NCBI RefSeq assembly: GCF_000276685.1
Contig: NC_018108.1
Coordinates: forward strand, 1,426,001 to 1,490,000
Length of the DNA: 64,000 nucleotides
Direction: 5' to 3'
Origin: Taylorella equigenitalis ATCC 35865
GTDB taxonomy: Bacteria; Pseudomonadota; Gammaproteobacteria; Burkholderiales; Burkholderiaceae_B
Below are positions 1 to 8,838 of this stretch, piece after piece. Both the position numbers and the translations under genes were made by a program. Every line of letters starts with the position of its first letter. Position 1 is the first letter of the stretch. The notes below the pieces were generated by a model. It did not search any database and was not told where the DNA came from. It saw only the letters and a list, made by a program, of their open reading frames with translations.

Positions 1-1269
1 GTGGGGCCAAACTTTATTTCGTTGAAATTTAAAATTCGTATAAGAAAGCTCTGTGCTGATATCAAAACCGCCTACATCGTACCATTGACCTTTAATATTT
101 AGTTCAGGTAGTCTTTCATACTTATAGTAGTAAATATGCTTAGCTGTATCATCCGATGTTAAATCGTGCAAAGATTGATATTTTGTAAAAGCTAAAAATC
201 CTTTAATTGAGCTATTATTTGTGAAATTTAAACTGATACTTTTAGGAAGAAATATTTTAGTTTCTTGATAGTTTTGCAGATTACTAAAATCGCGTACATA
301 GTCAGAATCAGAAACCGCATTAAAATTTGCTTCTAGTGAGAAATCAAACCCTAAAAAACTTCCTAAAGTATGTTTGTGATTAAATCCTAATAACCACCTA
401 TTAGCTTTTCTGAGAGAATCTCGAGGTAAAAAATATAACTCTACACTTCCATTAAAAGATGGGTAAAGATATCTGAATTCGGACCCTAATTGAAACCCAC
501 GTTTATAGTAAAACTGATTATAGAGAGTTAAATCTAAATTTGGTGCTATGTTCCAGTAATATGGTACTGTTAACCCAAACCCACTCCTAGAAGTGGATGA
601 GATAGTAGGTGTTAAAAACCCTGAGGTTCTTTCCTTTTTAAGGGGAAATGTCAAATATGGGGACCAAAAAACAGGCACATCACCTAAATACAAAGAGGTG
701 TCAGTAGCTTCAATTTTGTTCTCGTCGTCGAAAACATCAATTTCTTTTGCTTTAAGATGCCAAAATTTGTCTTCGCAGTTACAAGAAGAGTATGTCGTTT
801 GGCTTAAATGAAGATGATTTTCATCGATAAGTTCAGCTTTTTTAGTAGTTCCAGAACCACCATTACTAAGACGAAAATTCGCCTCATCCATAACACCAGT
901 TTTTGCATTCACATTATATTTAAGTGACGGAGTGGCAATAAAATTCCCTCCACTTAATAATCTAACTCCACCTACAGCCTGTAATTCACCACTTTTTATG
1001 TTATAAACTATGGAATCCGCTTTAACAACTGAATCTGTTCTTCGAACCTGGGCTCCGCCATTCAACTTCACTACATCTTTATTTTTACTATAGACTACAG
1101 AATCACTAATGGTAAAAGTTGTGACATTATTTTTATCGATTTTATTGATATTAAGAAGGTCACTCGTGTCTAAAGAAGGCATATTACTTTGAGCCGCAAA
1201 CATAGTAGTCGTGCTGGCTACAAATATTAATAAACCTTTACTTAAATAATCAAAAAAAATCTTAGACAC
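1..1269 (-). CDS. lptD: LPS-assembly protein LptD, N-terminal part (runs off the left edge)
   Basis: Outer-membrane beta-barrel that, with LptE, inserts lipopolysaccharide into the outer leaflet. I translated the minus strand: 423 codons stay open from a GTG at 1267-1269 to the window edge. The N terminus is a hydrophobic signal peptide (around VSKIFFDYLSKGLLIFVAS). An OstA-type periplasmic jellyroll follows (DSVVYSKNKDVVKLNGGAQV), then the conserved cysteine segment TYSSCNCEDKFWHLKAKEI that precedes the barrel in LptD proteins, then aromatic-rich barrel strands. The GTG start is the only plausible one after an in-frame stop just upstream; no good ribosome binding site is seen. It is divergent from amgK, as in Bordetella. 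The C-terminal barrel is outside the window. Confidence 0.93.
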   Translation of the reverse strand, partial: MSKIFFDYLSKGLLIFVASTTTMFAAQSNMPSLDTSDLLNINKIDKNNVTTFTISDSVVYSKNKDVVKLNGGAQVRRTDSVVKADSIVYNIKSGELQAVGGVRLLSGGNFIATPSLKYNVNAKTGVMDEANFRLSNGGSGTTKKAELIDENHLHLSQTTYSSCNCEDKFWHLKAKEIDVFDDENKIEATDTSLYLGDVPVFWSPYLTFPLKKERTSGFLTPTISSTSRSGFGLTVPYYWNIAPNLDLTLYNQFYYKRGFQLGSEFRYLYPSFNGSVELYFLPRDSLRKANRWLLGFNHKHTLGSFLGFDFSLEANFNAVSDSDYVRDFSNLQNYQETKIFLPKSISLNFTNNSSIKGFLAFTKYQSLHDLTSDDTAKHIYYYKYERLPELNIKGQWYDVGGFDISTELSYTNFKFQRNKVWPH

Positions 1270-1333
1270 AGGCAGAAGCTAGACTAGCAATTAATACTAA
1301 AATATTAAAAGAACAAATTATAAAGTAGATTGT

Positions 1334-2365
1334 ATGGCAATAACTCCTGACTCACGATTTGAAAAACTTAGAAACTGGCTTTTTTCGTTTAAGGATAATT
1401 ATGGATTTGATTTAGACTCTCTTAGAGCGGCCTCTAGCGATGCCAGCTTTAGAAGGTATTTTAGAGTCGATGCCAAAGATGGAACTTTCATAATTATGGA
1501 TGCACCTCCTGAAAAACAAGACTGTAAGCCATTTATAAATATTTCAGAAAGGCTTAAAGAAGCATCCGTAAATGTCCCAAAAATACTAGAGAAAGATGAA
1601 ACTGAAGGTTTTTTACTCTTAAATGACTTAGGAGAAAAAAATTATTATTCCGCTATTCATGATGGTCTTTCTGATCAGGAAATTCAAAGCATTTATTTAA
1701 AAGCTATAAATGAACTTATAAAAATGCAAAAGGCGAATAAGGAGGCATTGCCAAAATACAGTAAGGAAAAAATGCTTGAAGAACTAAAACTTTTTCCTGA
1801 ATGGTACGTATCAAAGCTATCTAAATATGAATTATCAGCACCTCAAAGCATTCAGTTAGAAGAGATTTTCAATTTAATATGCGAAAGAACTTCTAAAGAG
1901 GCACAAGTTTTTGTTCATAGAGATTTTCATTCGCCAAATATTATGTACTCACCTAATGATATTGCACCTGGAATAATTGATTTTCAAGATGCCGTTGAGG
2001 GGCCTATTAGTTATGATTTGGTATCTCTAATTATGGATGCTAGAACAACTTGGGATGAAACTAGACAGCTGGATTGGGCTATTCGATATTGGGAGCAAGC
2101 AAAATCCGCAGGACTTCAAGTTCCAGATGATTTTTCTGTATTCCATGAGAATTATGAATGGATGGGCTTACAAAGAAATCTAAGAATATTAGGTGTATTC
2201 GCTAGACTATCGATTAGAGATGGGAAACATCATTATCTTGACCATATACCTAGAGTAAAAAAATATGTTCATCAGGTTGCGGATAGATACTCAAAACTAA
2301 AACCTATATCCAAGCTTTTGAATGATATTGATCAAGTAAAAACTAGATTTGGATATACATTCTAA
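1334..2365 (+). CDS. amgK: Anomeric N-acetylmuramate/N-acetylglucosamine kinase AmgK
   Basis: Cytoplasmic sugar kinase of peptidoglycan recycling. It phosphorylates MurNAc at C1 to give MurNAc-1-phosphate, the substrate of MurU encoded next door. It belongs to the aminoglycoside-phosphotransferase fold: the catalytic loop HRDFHSPN is at residues 195-202 and the metal-binding IDFQDA at 215-220. Length (343 aa) is typical. The start ATGGCAATA itself contains a TGGCAAT word (see the dispersed repeat). Only 64 bp separate it from divergent lptD, so both promoters must sit there. The ORF ends 4 nt before the murU start, so the two are cotranscribed. Function follows from the amgK-murU pairing known in Pseudomonas and relatives. 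Confidence 0.88.
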   Translation: MAITPDSRFEKLRNWLFSFKDNYGFDLDSLRAASSDASFRRYFRVDAKDGTFIIMDAPPEKQDCKPFINISERLKEASVNVPKILEKDETEGFLLLNDLGEKNYYSAIHDGLSDQEIQSIYLKAINELIKMQKANKEALPKYSKEKMLEELKLFPEWYVSKLSKYELSAPQSIQLEEIFNLICERTSKEAQVFVHRDFHSPNIMYSPNDIAPGIIDFQDAVEGPISYDLVSLIMDARTTWDETRQLDWAIRYWEQAKSAGLQVPDDFSVFHENYEWMGLQRNLRILGVFARLSIRDGKHHYLDHIPRVKKYVHQVADRYSKLKPISKLLNDIDQVKTRFGYTF

Positions 2366-2369
2366 TTTT

Positions 2370-3083
2370 ATGAAGGCAATGATTTTATGTGCAGGTCGTG
2401 GCAGTCGAATGCGACCCTTAACTGATATTACACCCAAACCTTTGCTTAAATTAGGGTCTAAACGTCTGGTAGAGTGGCATCTCGAACGTCTAAGTAATGC
2501 GGGGTTCAAGGATATTGTAATTAATTACGCATGGCTTGGAGAACAATTTCCAAAAACATTAGGTGACGGCTCAAGGTGGAATTTGAACATAAATTACTCA
2601 CCTGAACCTGAAGGAGGTCTTGAAACTGCAGGTGGTATAGCCTACGCATTGGATATATTGGGTGATGATCCGATATTAGTAATAAACGGAGACATATGGT
2701 GTAATTGGAAACCAAGTGAAGCCTATAGTTATAGAGAAAAATTAGAAGAAGATGAAAAGGATGCATTCTTAGTTTTAGTGGATAATCCACAGCATAATCC
2801 TAAAGGGGATTTCACCATAGACAATAATGGTAAAATTCTAGCCGTTGAAACGAGAGAGTTTGATATGCTTACATTTGCAGGCATCGGGGTTTATAGACCC
2901 TCAATTTTCTCAGACATAGCCAAAGGTGATTTTGTTAAATTAGCCCCATTGCTTAGGACCTTGATGACTGAAGATAAAGTTATAGGTCATTATTTCAAAG
3001 GTTTGTGGTTTGATATAGGCACACCTGAAAGGCTAAATCAAATAAATAATTTAATCGGTAATTTGAATGAAGAAGACCTCTAA
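2370..3083 (+). CDS. murU: N-acetylmuramate alpha-1-phosphate uridylyltransferase MurU
   Basis: Converts MurNAc-1-phosphate and UTP to UDP-MurNAc. This lets recycled wall sugar bypass de novo MurA/MurB synthesis, the step targeted by fosfomycin. It is a nucleotidyltransferase fold: signature LCAGRGSRMRPLT at residues 6-18, PKPLLKLG at 22-29, metal-binding NGD at 106-108. I chose the ATG at 2370 (MKAMILCAG), the usual N terminus of the family. An in-frame ATG at 2349 would overlap amgK and add seven atypical residues. The 3' end overlaps the next ORF by 17 nt, suggesting translational coupling. Confidence 0.88.
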   Translation: MKAMILCAGRGSRMRPLTDITPKPLLKLGSKRLVEWHLERLSNAGFKDIVINYAWLGEQFPKTLGDGSRWNLNINYSPEPEGGLETAGGIAYALDILGDDPILVINGDIWCNWKPSEAYSYREKLEEDEKDAFLVLVDNPQHNPKGDFTIDNNGKILAVETREFDMLTFAGIGVYRPSIFSDIAKGDFVKLAPLLRTLMTEDKVIGHYFKGLWFDIGTPERLNQINNLIGNLNEEDL

Positions 3084-3837
3084 TAAACAAGTTCTATTTA
3101 GCCCATCCTATGGAGTTCGAAAATCTCGAAGATCGAAATCATTCCTACCATTTTTGGTAGGACTTATTGTAGGCGTAGGAGGTTATTGGTTTGTTCAAGC
3201 TAATTATTTGCCACATGAATCTTCGGAGATAGATAATAAAGATTTAACTAAGCAAATTGAAGTTCTCAAGTATGAAAAAGAAGCTTTAGTTCGCCAAGTT
3301 CACGAAGCTCAAGCAAATGCCCTAGTTTTGAAATCACAAATTGAAGAAGCAGAAAAGAAAAAACTACAGGATGAAGAGTCTAAAAAAGATTTAAATCCAA
3401 TCACGCCTGTAGCGGAAGAAGGAAATAACGACTCTATCGATGCATTACTTAAAACCCTTCCCGAAGACACAACAGACTCACCTATTGGGGTGAGACTGGC
3501 TGAATTTAAAGGTTATAAAGGACATCTAAACTACAAACTAATTCTCTCAGAAAAGGATAAGTCTATTACTGATAGAACTATTAAAGTTGATATCCTAGCC
3601 AAGGGTAAGTATATGAACGGTAATAGTGGTTTTGAAAACATCAAATCGTTCGATGCAGTTTCAGGACCTTATACAAATATTCAAAAATCAGTAGACCTAA
3701 CAAAACGCACACTTACCCCACTTAAAGTCGAACTTAAGATTTTTGATAAATCTAACAATAAACTTATAACTAAAAGAGAGTTTGAAGTAGAACAAATTAC
3801 TCCTGAAACGCCGAGTGGTGAAGCTAATCAAAACTAA
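3067..3837 (+). CDS. Membrane-anchored coiled-coil protein of unknown function
   Basis: 256-residue protein with a basic N terminus (KSRRSK) and a glycine-rich transmembrane segment at about residues 27-46 (FLPFLVGLIVGVGGYWFV). A charged coiled coil covers about 56-100, followed by a predicted beta-rich domain of about 120 residues. Topology suggests a short cytoplasmic tail and a periplasmic body. It resembles in layout the DUF6776-type proteins of Burkholderiales, but I cannot confirm the family. Its start overlaps murU by 17 nt, so it is likely translated with the MurNAc-recycling genes. An envelope role is inferred from that context only. Confidence 0.7.
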   Translation: MKKTSNKQVLFSPSYGVRKSRRSKSFLPFLVGLIVGVGGYWFVQANYLPHESSEIDNKDLTKQIEVLKYEKEALVRQVHEAQANALVLKSQIEEAEKKKLQDEESKKDLNPITPVAEEGNNDSIDALLKTLPEDTTDSPIGVRLAEFKGYKGHLNYKLILSEKDKSITDRTIKVDILAKGKYMNGNSGFENIKSFDAVSGPYTNIQKSVDLTKRTLTPLKVELKIFDKSNNKLITKREFEVEQITPETPSGEANQN

Positions 3838-3925
3838 AATTTAATTACATAATATTTCTTTTTCATTTTCTTGTTTCATATTTTTATATAGTAGTTATGG
3901 GAAGAAGATTTGATGAGGGTAAATT

Positions 3926-4633
3926 ATGAATAAACCACTAACTAAAGTAATGATAGTGGATGATGATCCAGATTTAAGACAGCTTTTAGCTCAGTATTTA
4001 AACCGACATGGATACGATACCCTTTTAGTTTCAGACGGAAATGATTTAGCAGACCGTATAATTAGGTTCTCACCTGATTTAATTGTTCTAGATCGCATGT
4101 TACCTAGCGGTGATGGTGTTGATTTCTGTAGAAATTTAAGGGACCAGCACGAGGACATACCAATTATTTTGTTAACTGCTAGGGATGAAACCGCCGATCG
4201 AGTATTAGGCTTAGAATCTGGGGCTGATGACTATATTGGTAAACCTTTTGATCCTCGTGAGTTGTTGGCTCGTATAGAAACTGTTCTACGTCGCAAAAAG
4301 GGTGCTTCAACTCTCATTAAAGAGACACCTATTCACTTTGGACCATTTACTTTTGATCCTATTAAAAGACAGCTTCTAAAAGATAATGAAGTTGTTAAAC
4401 TTACTGGCGGAGAAATTAATCTTCTTGAAGCTTTTGTTCAAAATCCAAGCAAGCCACTTTCTAGAGAAAAATTACTTGCTTTATCGAGAAATGATGACGA
4501 AGGCGAAAGAAATGATAGGGCCATTGACATTGCCATCCTAAGGCTACGTCGTGCACTAGAAGATGACCCTAAAGATCCTAGATGGATACAAACTGTTTGG
4601 GGTGTGGGTTATAGATTTTCTCCTAAAGCCTAA
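3926..4633 (+). CDS. ompR: OmpR-type response regulator (RisA-like)
   Basis: Two-component response regulator. The receiver domain covers residues 1-120, with acidic pocket D12/D13, phospho-acceptor D56 (LIVLDRMLP), T84 and K106 (GKPFDP). A C-terminal winged-helix DNA-binding domain ends with WGVGYRF. At 235 aa it has the usual OmpR length. It is followed by its presumed kinase at 4680, as in the Bordetella RisA/RisS and enterobacterial OmpR/EnvZ pairs. A GATGAGGG ribosome-binding-like stretch precedes the ATG. An intrinsic terminator lies between it and the kinase, so regulator and kinase need not be made in equal amounts. Confidence 0.88.
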   Translation: MNKPLTKVMIVDDDPDLRQLLAQYLNRHGYDTLLVSDGNDLADRIIRFSPDLIVLDRMLPSGDGVDFCRNLRDQHEDIPIILLTARDETADRVLGLESGADDYIGKPFDPRELLARIETVLRRKKGASTLIKETPIHFGPFTFDPIKRQLLKDNEVVKLTGGEINLLEAFVQNPSKPLSREKLLALSRNDDEGERNDRAIDIAILRLRRALEDDPKDPRWIQTVWGVGYRFSPKA

Positions 4634-4650
4634 CTAAAAACATGAATTTC

Positions 4651-4675
4651 GGGCTGTTTTTTCAGCCCTTTTTTA
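4651..4675 (+). terminator. Intrinsic terminator between response regulator and kinase genes
   Basis: Inverted repeat GGGCTG (4651-4656) and CAGCCC (4663-4668) around a six-T loop, followed by a T-rich tail. The kinase ATG begins at 4680, immediately after the tail. It therefore acts as a terminator of the regulator gene or as an attenuator ahead of the kinase. Confidence 0.75.
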
Positions 4676-4679
4676 TTTT

Positions 4680-6230
4680 ATGAAGCTTAAACTTTTTTCC
4701 TTAAGTATACGTGCACAAATTATTTTTATGACATTTGCAACCATTATTTTGGTGCAGACTGCTATTTTTTATGCTGTAAGTTATCTTAAGGGTGGATTTA
4801 TTGAGCAGATTGTCTCTTCTCAGGTTTCGAATTCCATAAACGTTATAAGGTCTTCTGTTTTACTTTTACCACCAAATAGAAGGGCTGAATTTGTGCGTCA
4901 AGCATCTAATGGTAAGTGGTCCTTATGGTCCAGAGAACTGCCACAGGACACACAAATCGTTTGTAATAGCAAATTGGAATGTAAGATATTCCCCTACCAT
5001 CCAGATCAGTTTATACCTAGCCATATGAATCGCCCAAGTTTCATGCAACAAATTTTTCCAAGCATAGGGGATTTTAGTTTTTTATTTGAGGACGATAAAA
5101 CATTCAGAAATAGAATCCTAAGTGAATCTAAAAAAATGGCGGAACCAAACTCTATAACAACCCTAGATAAAATTCCAAGAAACTTTAGACAGGATTTAGT
5201 AAAGCTTATACGAAATATAAATGAATCTTTGGACGACGGGACCCGAGTAGGCTTATCACAAAGTGACAACGTTCCAATTCTATATATATCACTACAACCA
5301 CAGTTTAACCCTTACAACAACACATTAATTAAAGAATGGCTTGTCATTCCTATTGAAGATATAGAGCCACCTAATATCAGTTGGATTTATATGCTTTGGA
5401 TTGGGCTTACAAGTTTGCTATTGCTTGGGTCTGGTTGGTATGCATGGAGAATTACTGCCCCTCTTACCCGCCTTACTCATGCCGCTGACAGACTGGGCAA
5501 GGGTGAGTATACAACTGTTGTACCAGCTGGACCACTTGAAACTAAATTACTTGGTTTACATTTTAATAAGATGGTAAAGGCGTTGGACCAAGCAAAAACC
5601 GTTCAACATACGATGTTAGCTGGATTACCACATGATTTAAAAGGACCACTTGCTCGTATGCGTTTAAGGCTTGAGATGTCTGAAGACGACCCAATCAAAA
5701 AGGGCATGCTTAACGATGTTCAAGAGATGCAGAGTATTATCGAGCAATTTATTACATATGTACGTGGAGCGGATCCTAGTCGCTACAGTTTTATTGATTT
5801 AAACCTAAATCAATGGGTTGATGAGCGAGTAAATGCTTGGCATGAGACTACACCAGATATAATTTTGGGTTCATTGCCAGAGGAAAGATTATTTGTTAAG
5901 GGTGATACCTTAGCATTGGCCAGACTTATAGATAATCTAATTTCAAATGCTTTAAAACATGGAGCTCCTCCAGTAGAAATCTCTCTTAAAAAAGAAGGTA
6001 AGAAAGCAGTTATATCAGTTTCAGACCATGGCAAAGGAATACCCGAAGACAGAAGAGCTGAGGCAGTACAAGCATTTGCTAGACTTGACTCAGCCAGAAC
6101 AAAAACTGGAAGTGTTGGTTTGGGGTTGGCTCTTGTTGAAGCAATTGTTAATGCACATAAAGGTGAACTTAAACTTGCAGATGCTCCAGAAGGAGGTTTG
6201 CTAGTAAATATATATATACCGCTTATATAA
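4680..6230 (+). CDS. envZ: EnvZ-like sensor histidine kinase (RisS-like)
   Basis: Inner-membrane sensor kinase paired with the upstream OmpR-type regulator. TM1 is at about residues 12-34, followed by a periplasmic region of about 200 residues, then TM2 at about 233-257. HAMP follows, then the H box LPHDLKGPLARM with predicted phospho-acceptor H318. N box (LIDNLISNALKHG, about 416-428), G1 (DHGKGIPED, about 448) and G2 (GLGLALVEAIV, about 480) complete the ATPase domain. The periplasmic part is longer than the roughly 115 residues of E. coli EnvZ. No Shine-Dalgarno sequence precedes the ATG: the upstream bases are the T tail of the terminator at 4651. Translation may depend on a leaderless or structured start. 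Confidence 0.86.
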   Translation: MKLKLFSLSIRAQIIFMTFATIILVQTAIFYAVSYLKGGFIEQIVSSQVSNSINVIRSSVLLLPPNRRAEFVRQASNGKWSLWSRELPQDTQIVCNSKLECKIFPYHPDQFIPSHMNRPSFMQQIFPSIGDFSFLFEDDKTFRNRILSESKKMAEPNSITTLDKIPRNFRQDLVKLIRNINESLDDGTRVGLSQSDNVPILYISLQPQFNPYNNTLIKEWLVIPIEDIEPPNISWIYMLWIGLTSLLLLGSGWYAWRITAPLTRLTHAADRLGKGEYTTVVPAGPLETKLLGLHFNKMVKALDQAKTVQHTMLAGLPHDLKGPLARMRLRLEMSEDDPIKKGMLNDVQEMQSIIEQFITYVRGADPSRYSFIDLNLNQWVDERVNAWHETTPDIILGSLPEERLFVKGDTLALARLIDNLISNALKHGAPPVEISLKKEGKKAVISVSDHGKGIPEDRRAEAVQAFARLDSARTKTGSVGLGLALVEAIVNAHKGELKLADAPEGGLLVNIYIPLI

Positions 6231-6261
6231 TATTAGGTTGTATTTTACTTATTGACCTAAT

Positions 6262-8016
6262 ATGTCTATCCAAGAAGAGGCTTTAGCCCCAAACTTTCTG
6301 AAAAACCTCATTGAATCTAATCTTAAAGATAATCTATATAAAGATAAACGCTGGGCAGGTAAACCAGGACCTGCTTCTATTCAGAATGAGGCTCCTTTGG
6401 ATCAGGCAAAAATTAGAACTAGATTTCCACCAGAGCCTAATGGTTATCTTCACCTAGGACATGCTAAAAGCATAATAATAAATTTTGGCTTAGCTGAAGA
6501 ATACGGAGGTGTGTGTCATTTAAGGTTTGATGACACCAATCCTGAAAAAGAAGATACTGAATACGTCGAAGCCATAAAAGACTCTGTTAAATGGCTAGGA
6601 TACGATTGGGAAAAAGACGGGGAAAGTAATCTTTATTATGCTAGCGATTATTTTGATTACTTTTATGATTTTGCCACTGCGTTAATTAAAAATGGAGATG
6701 CGTATATTGATGAACAAACACCTGAAGAAATGCGCATAAACCGTGGAACCTTAACTGAAGCAGGTAAGGATTCACCATGGAGAAATCGCCCTATTGAGGA
6801 ATCTCTCGATTTATTCACACGAATGAAAGACGGGGAGTTTCCAGATGGAAGCTACGCACTAAGAGCAAAAGTTGATATGGCATCCCCAAACATAAACATG
6901 AGAGATCCTGTTATATATAGAATCAAACATGCACATCATCACAGAACTGGAGACAAATGGTGCATATATCCTATGTACACTTTTGCCCATCCGATAGAGG
7001 ATGCTCTTGAAGGTATAACTCACAGTTTTTGTACATTGGAATTTGAGGATCAACGTCCGTTTTATGAATGGCTATTGGATAAATTGGAATCCTTGGGCCT
7101 TTTAAGACACCCTCTTCCAAAACAAACCGAGTTTTCTCGGCTTAATGTACAGCACATCGTAACAAGCAAACGTAAATTACTCAACTTAGTTGAAAAAGGT
7201 ATAGTTGATGGCTGGGATGATCCAAGAATGCCTACCATCGCTGGTTTGCGCCGTCGTGGTTACACCCCAAATAGTATTCACCTATTTATTAAAAGATTGG
7301 GTGTGTCTAAATCTGACTCGTTTATAGACTATAAATTGCTTGAACAGGCTTTGCGTGATGACCTCGATCCCATTGCTCCTCGTGCAGTAGCAGTTCTTGA
7401 CCCTATTAAATTAGTGATAAATAACGTACCCGAGGACTTTGAGGAGCATTGCCACGCACCTATAAATCCTCATGCTCCCGAAGCTGGAAATCGCGAATTT
7501 ATGCTTACAAAGGAGTTGTGGATCGAACGTGAAGATTTTATGGAGGAACCACCTAAGAAGTACTTTAGGTTGTTTGTCGGTAATAAAGTTCGTCTTAAAT
7601 ATGGCTATATTGTTGAATGCACTGGATTTTTAAAAGATTCTGGTGGCAATGTATCCGAGGTCTACGTTGATTTAATTCCAGATACCAAAAGTGGTACTTC
7701 TGGCTCATCTTCTATTAAAGTTAAGGGAAATATTACTTGGGTTAGCACCAAATATGCCCTACCAGCTCAAATCAATTTATACGACAGGCTATTTACAGAA
7801 GCTTCACCTGATAGTGGCGGAAAAGATTATATGGATTACATAAATCCAAATTCTTTGAAAGTTGTCAATGGTTGGTTGGAGCCAGGTATAGACACTAATC
7901 CTGGAAATATATGGCAGTTCGAACGACTGGGTTATTTTATTGCGGATCCTAGTAGTACTTCTGAAAAAGGTATAATTAATCGCAGCGTTACTCTTAAAGA
8001 CTCATGGGTTGGCTAA
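6262..8016 (+). CDS. glnS: Glutaminyl-tRNA synthetase
   Basis: Charges tRNA-Gln with glutamine. Class I synthetase: the HIGH-type motif PPEPNGYLHLGHAKS is at residues 56-70, and a KMSKS-type loop VTSKRKL is near residue 300. C-terminal anticodon-binding beta barrels follow. At 584 aa it is slightly longer than E. coli GlnS (554), mainly through an N-terminal extension of about 30 residues. It lies 31 nt after the kinase gene and 11 nt before minC. Two perfect GTGGCAAT words (7448 reverse, 7643 forward) lie in its 3' half. Confidence 0.95.
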   Translation: MSIQEEALAPNFLKNLIESNLKDNLYKDKRWAGKPGPASIQNEAPLDQAKIRTRFPPEPNGYLHLGHAKSIIINFGLAEEYGGVCHLRFDDTNPEKEDTEYVEAIKDSVKWLGYDWEKDGESNLYYASDYFDYFYDFATALIKNGDAYIDEQTPEEMRINRGTLTEAGKDSPWRNRPIEESLDLFTRMKDGEFPDGSYALRAKVDMASPNINMRDPVIYRIKHAHHHRTGDKWCIYPMYTFAHPIEDALEGITHSFCTLEFEDQRPFYEWLLDKLESLGLLRHPLPKQTEFSRLNVQHIVTSKRKLLNLVEKGIVDGWDDPRMPTIAGLRRRGYTPNSIHLFIKRLGVSKSDSFIDYKLLEQALRDDLDPIAPRAVAVLDPIKLVINNVPEDFEEHCHAPINPHAPEAGNREFMLTKELWIEREDFMEEPPKKYFRLFVGNKVRLKYGYIVECTGFLKDSGGNVSEVYVDLIPDTKSGTSGSSSIKVKGNITWVSTKYALPAQINLYDRLFTEASPDSGGKDYMDYINPNSLKVVNGWLEPGIDTNPGNIWQFERLGYFIADPSSTSEKGIINRSVTLKDSWVG

Positions 8017-8027
8017 GTTGGTGATTT

Positions 8028-8792
8028 ATGGCGGTAAACACTCGAATTCTAGAATTTAAAAATGTAAATTTACTCACACTACGTTTAATACTAAGAAGCA
8101 CTGATTTTCTTAGTATTGAACAAAATTTAAACGATTTTCTTTCTACTCCTAATGGTCAGCTTTTACACGGAGAAAATATCGTTATAGATGCATATGCCTT
8201 ATTTCAGCCTATAACGTGGTCAAAATTAGTTGAGTTGCTAGCTAGATATAAGATTAGTGTAATTGGTATCTTTACTAATAAAGGATTGAAACCTAGTATT
8301 GAGGATGCAGGATTTAAGTTTATTGAATTGCCAAACTCCTCTAAGGAGACCTCTTCAGCCAGCATCCAATCTAATGAAGCACCCAAACCTGAAGTATCTT
8401 CAGTAAAAACCGAACAAAAACCTGTAGTTCCACAACCCATTGCCTCATCAAAACTTTCACAAAATCTTATTATTGAGCGTCAATTAAGATCAGGTGAGCG
8501 GGTGTATGCCGAAGGCGGTGATTTAGTTGTAATTGGAGATGTTAGTGCCGGTGCTGAAATTATCGCAGACGGTAATATTCATGTTTACGGTCATTTAAAT
8601 GGTCGTGCAGTTGCAGGAGCTAAGGGTGATACAGAAGCTAAAATTTTTACTACACATCTGAATCCTAGCTTAGTTGCAATTGCTGGATTTTATAGATTGT
8701 TTGATGGGGATTTTAAAACCGATGCCCTAGGTAAGGCGGCTGTTGTAAGCTTACTGGGAGAAACATTGCAGTTCAACCCCCTTCGCATGTAA
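8028..8792 (+). CDS. minC: Septum-site determining protein MinC
   Basis: FtsZ-assembly inhibitor that, recruited by MinD, blocks division at the poles. The N-terminal domain covers about residues 1-105. A low-complexity Ser/Pro/Glu linker lies at about 105-150. The C-terminal beta-helix MinD-binding domain contains GDLVVIGDVSAGAEIIADG and NIHVYGHLNGRAVAGAKGD. It is the first gene of minC-minD-minE, beginning 11 nt after glnS. Confidence 0.93.
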   Translation: MAVNTRILEFKNVNLLTLRLILRSTDFLSIEQNLNDFLSTPNGQLLHGENIVIDAYALFQPITWSKLVELLARYKISVIGIFTNKGLKPSIEDAGFKFIELPNSSKETSSASIQSNEAPKPEVSSVKTEQKPVVPQPIASSKLSQNLIIERQLRSGERVYAEGGDLVVIGDVSAGAEIIADGNIHVYGHLNGRAVAGAKGDTEAKIFTTHLNPSLVAIAGFYRLFDGDFKTDALGKAAVVSLLGETLQFNPLRM

Positions 8793-8838
8793 ATTAGGTT
8801 AAGATAAAGTAATTATAAATAAATTAGAGGATACTTTA

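Noticed and set aside
593-811. 72-codon plus-strand frame
   Set aside because: Antisense to lptD, which is clearly coding on the minus strand; no recognisable product.
2349-2369. Upstream ATG for murU at 2349
   Set aside because: Adds seven residues not typical of MurU and overlaps amgK; ATG 2370 gives the family N terminus.
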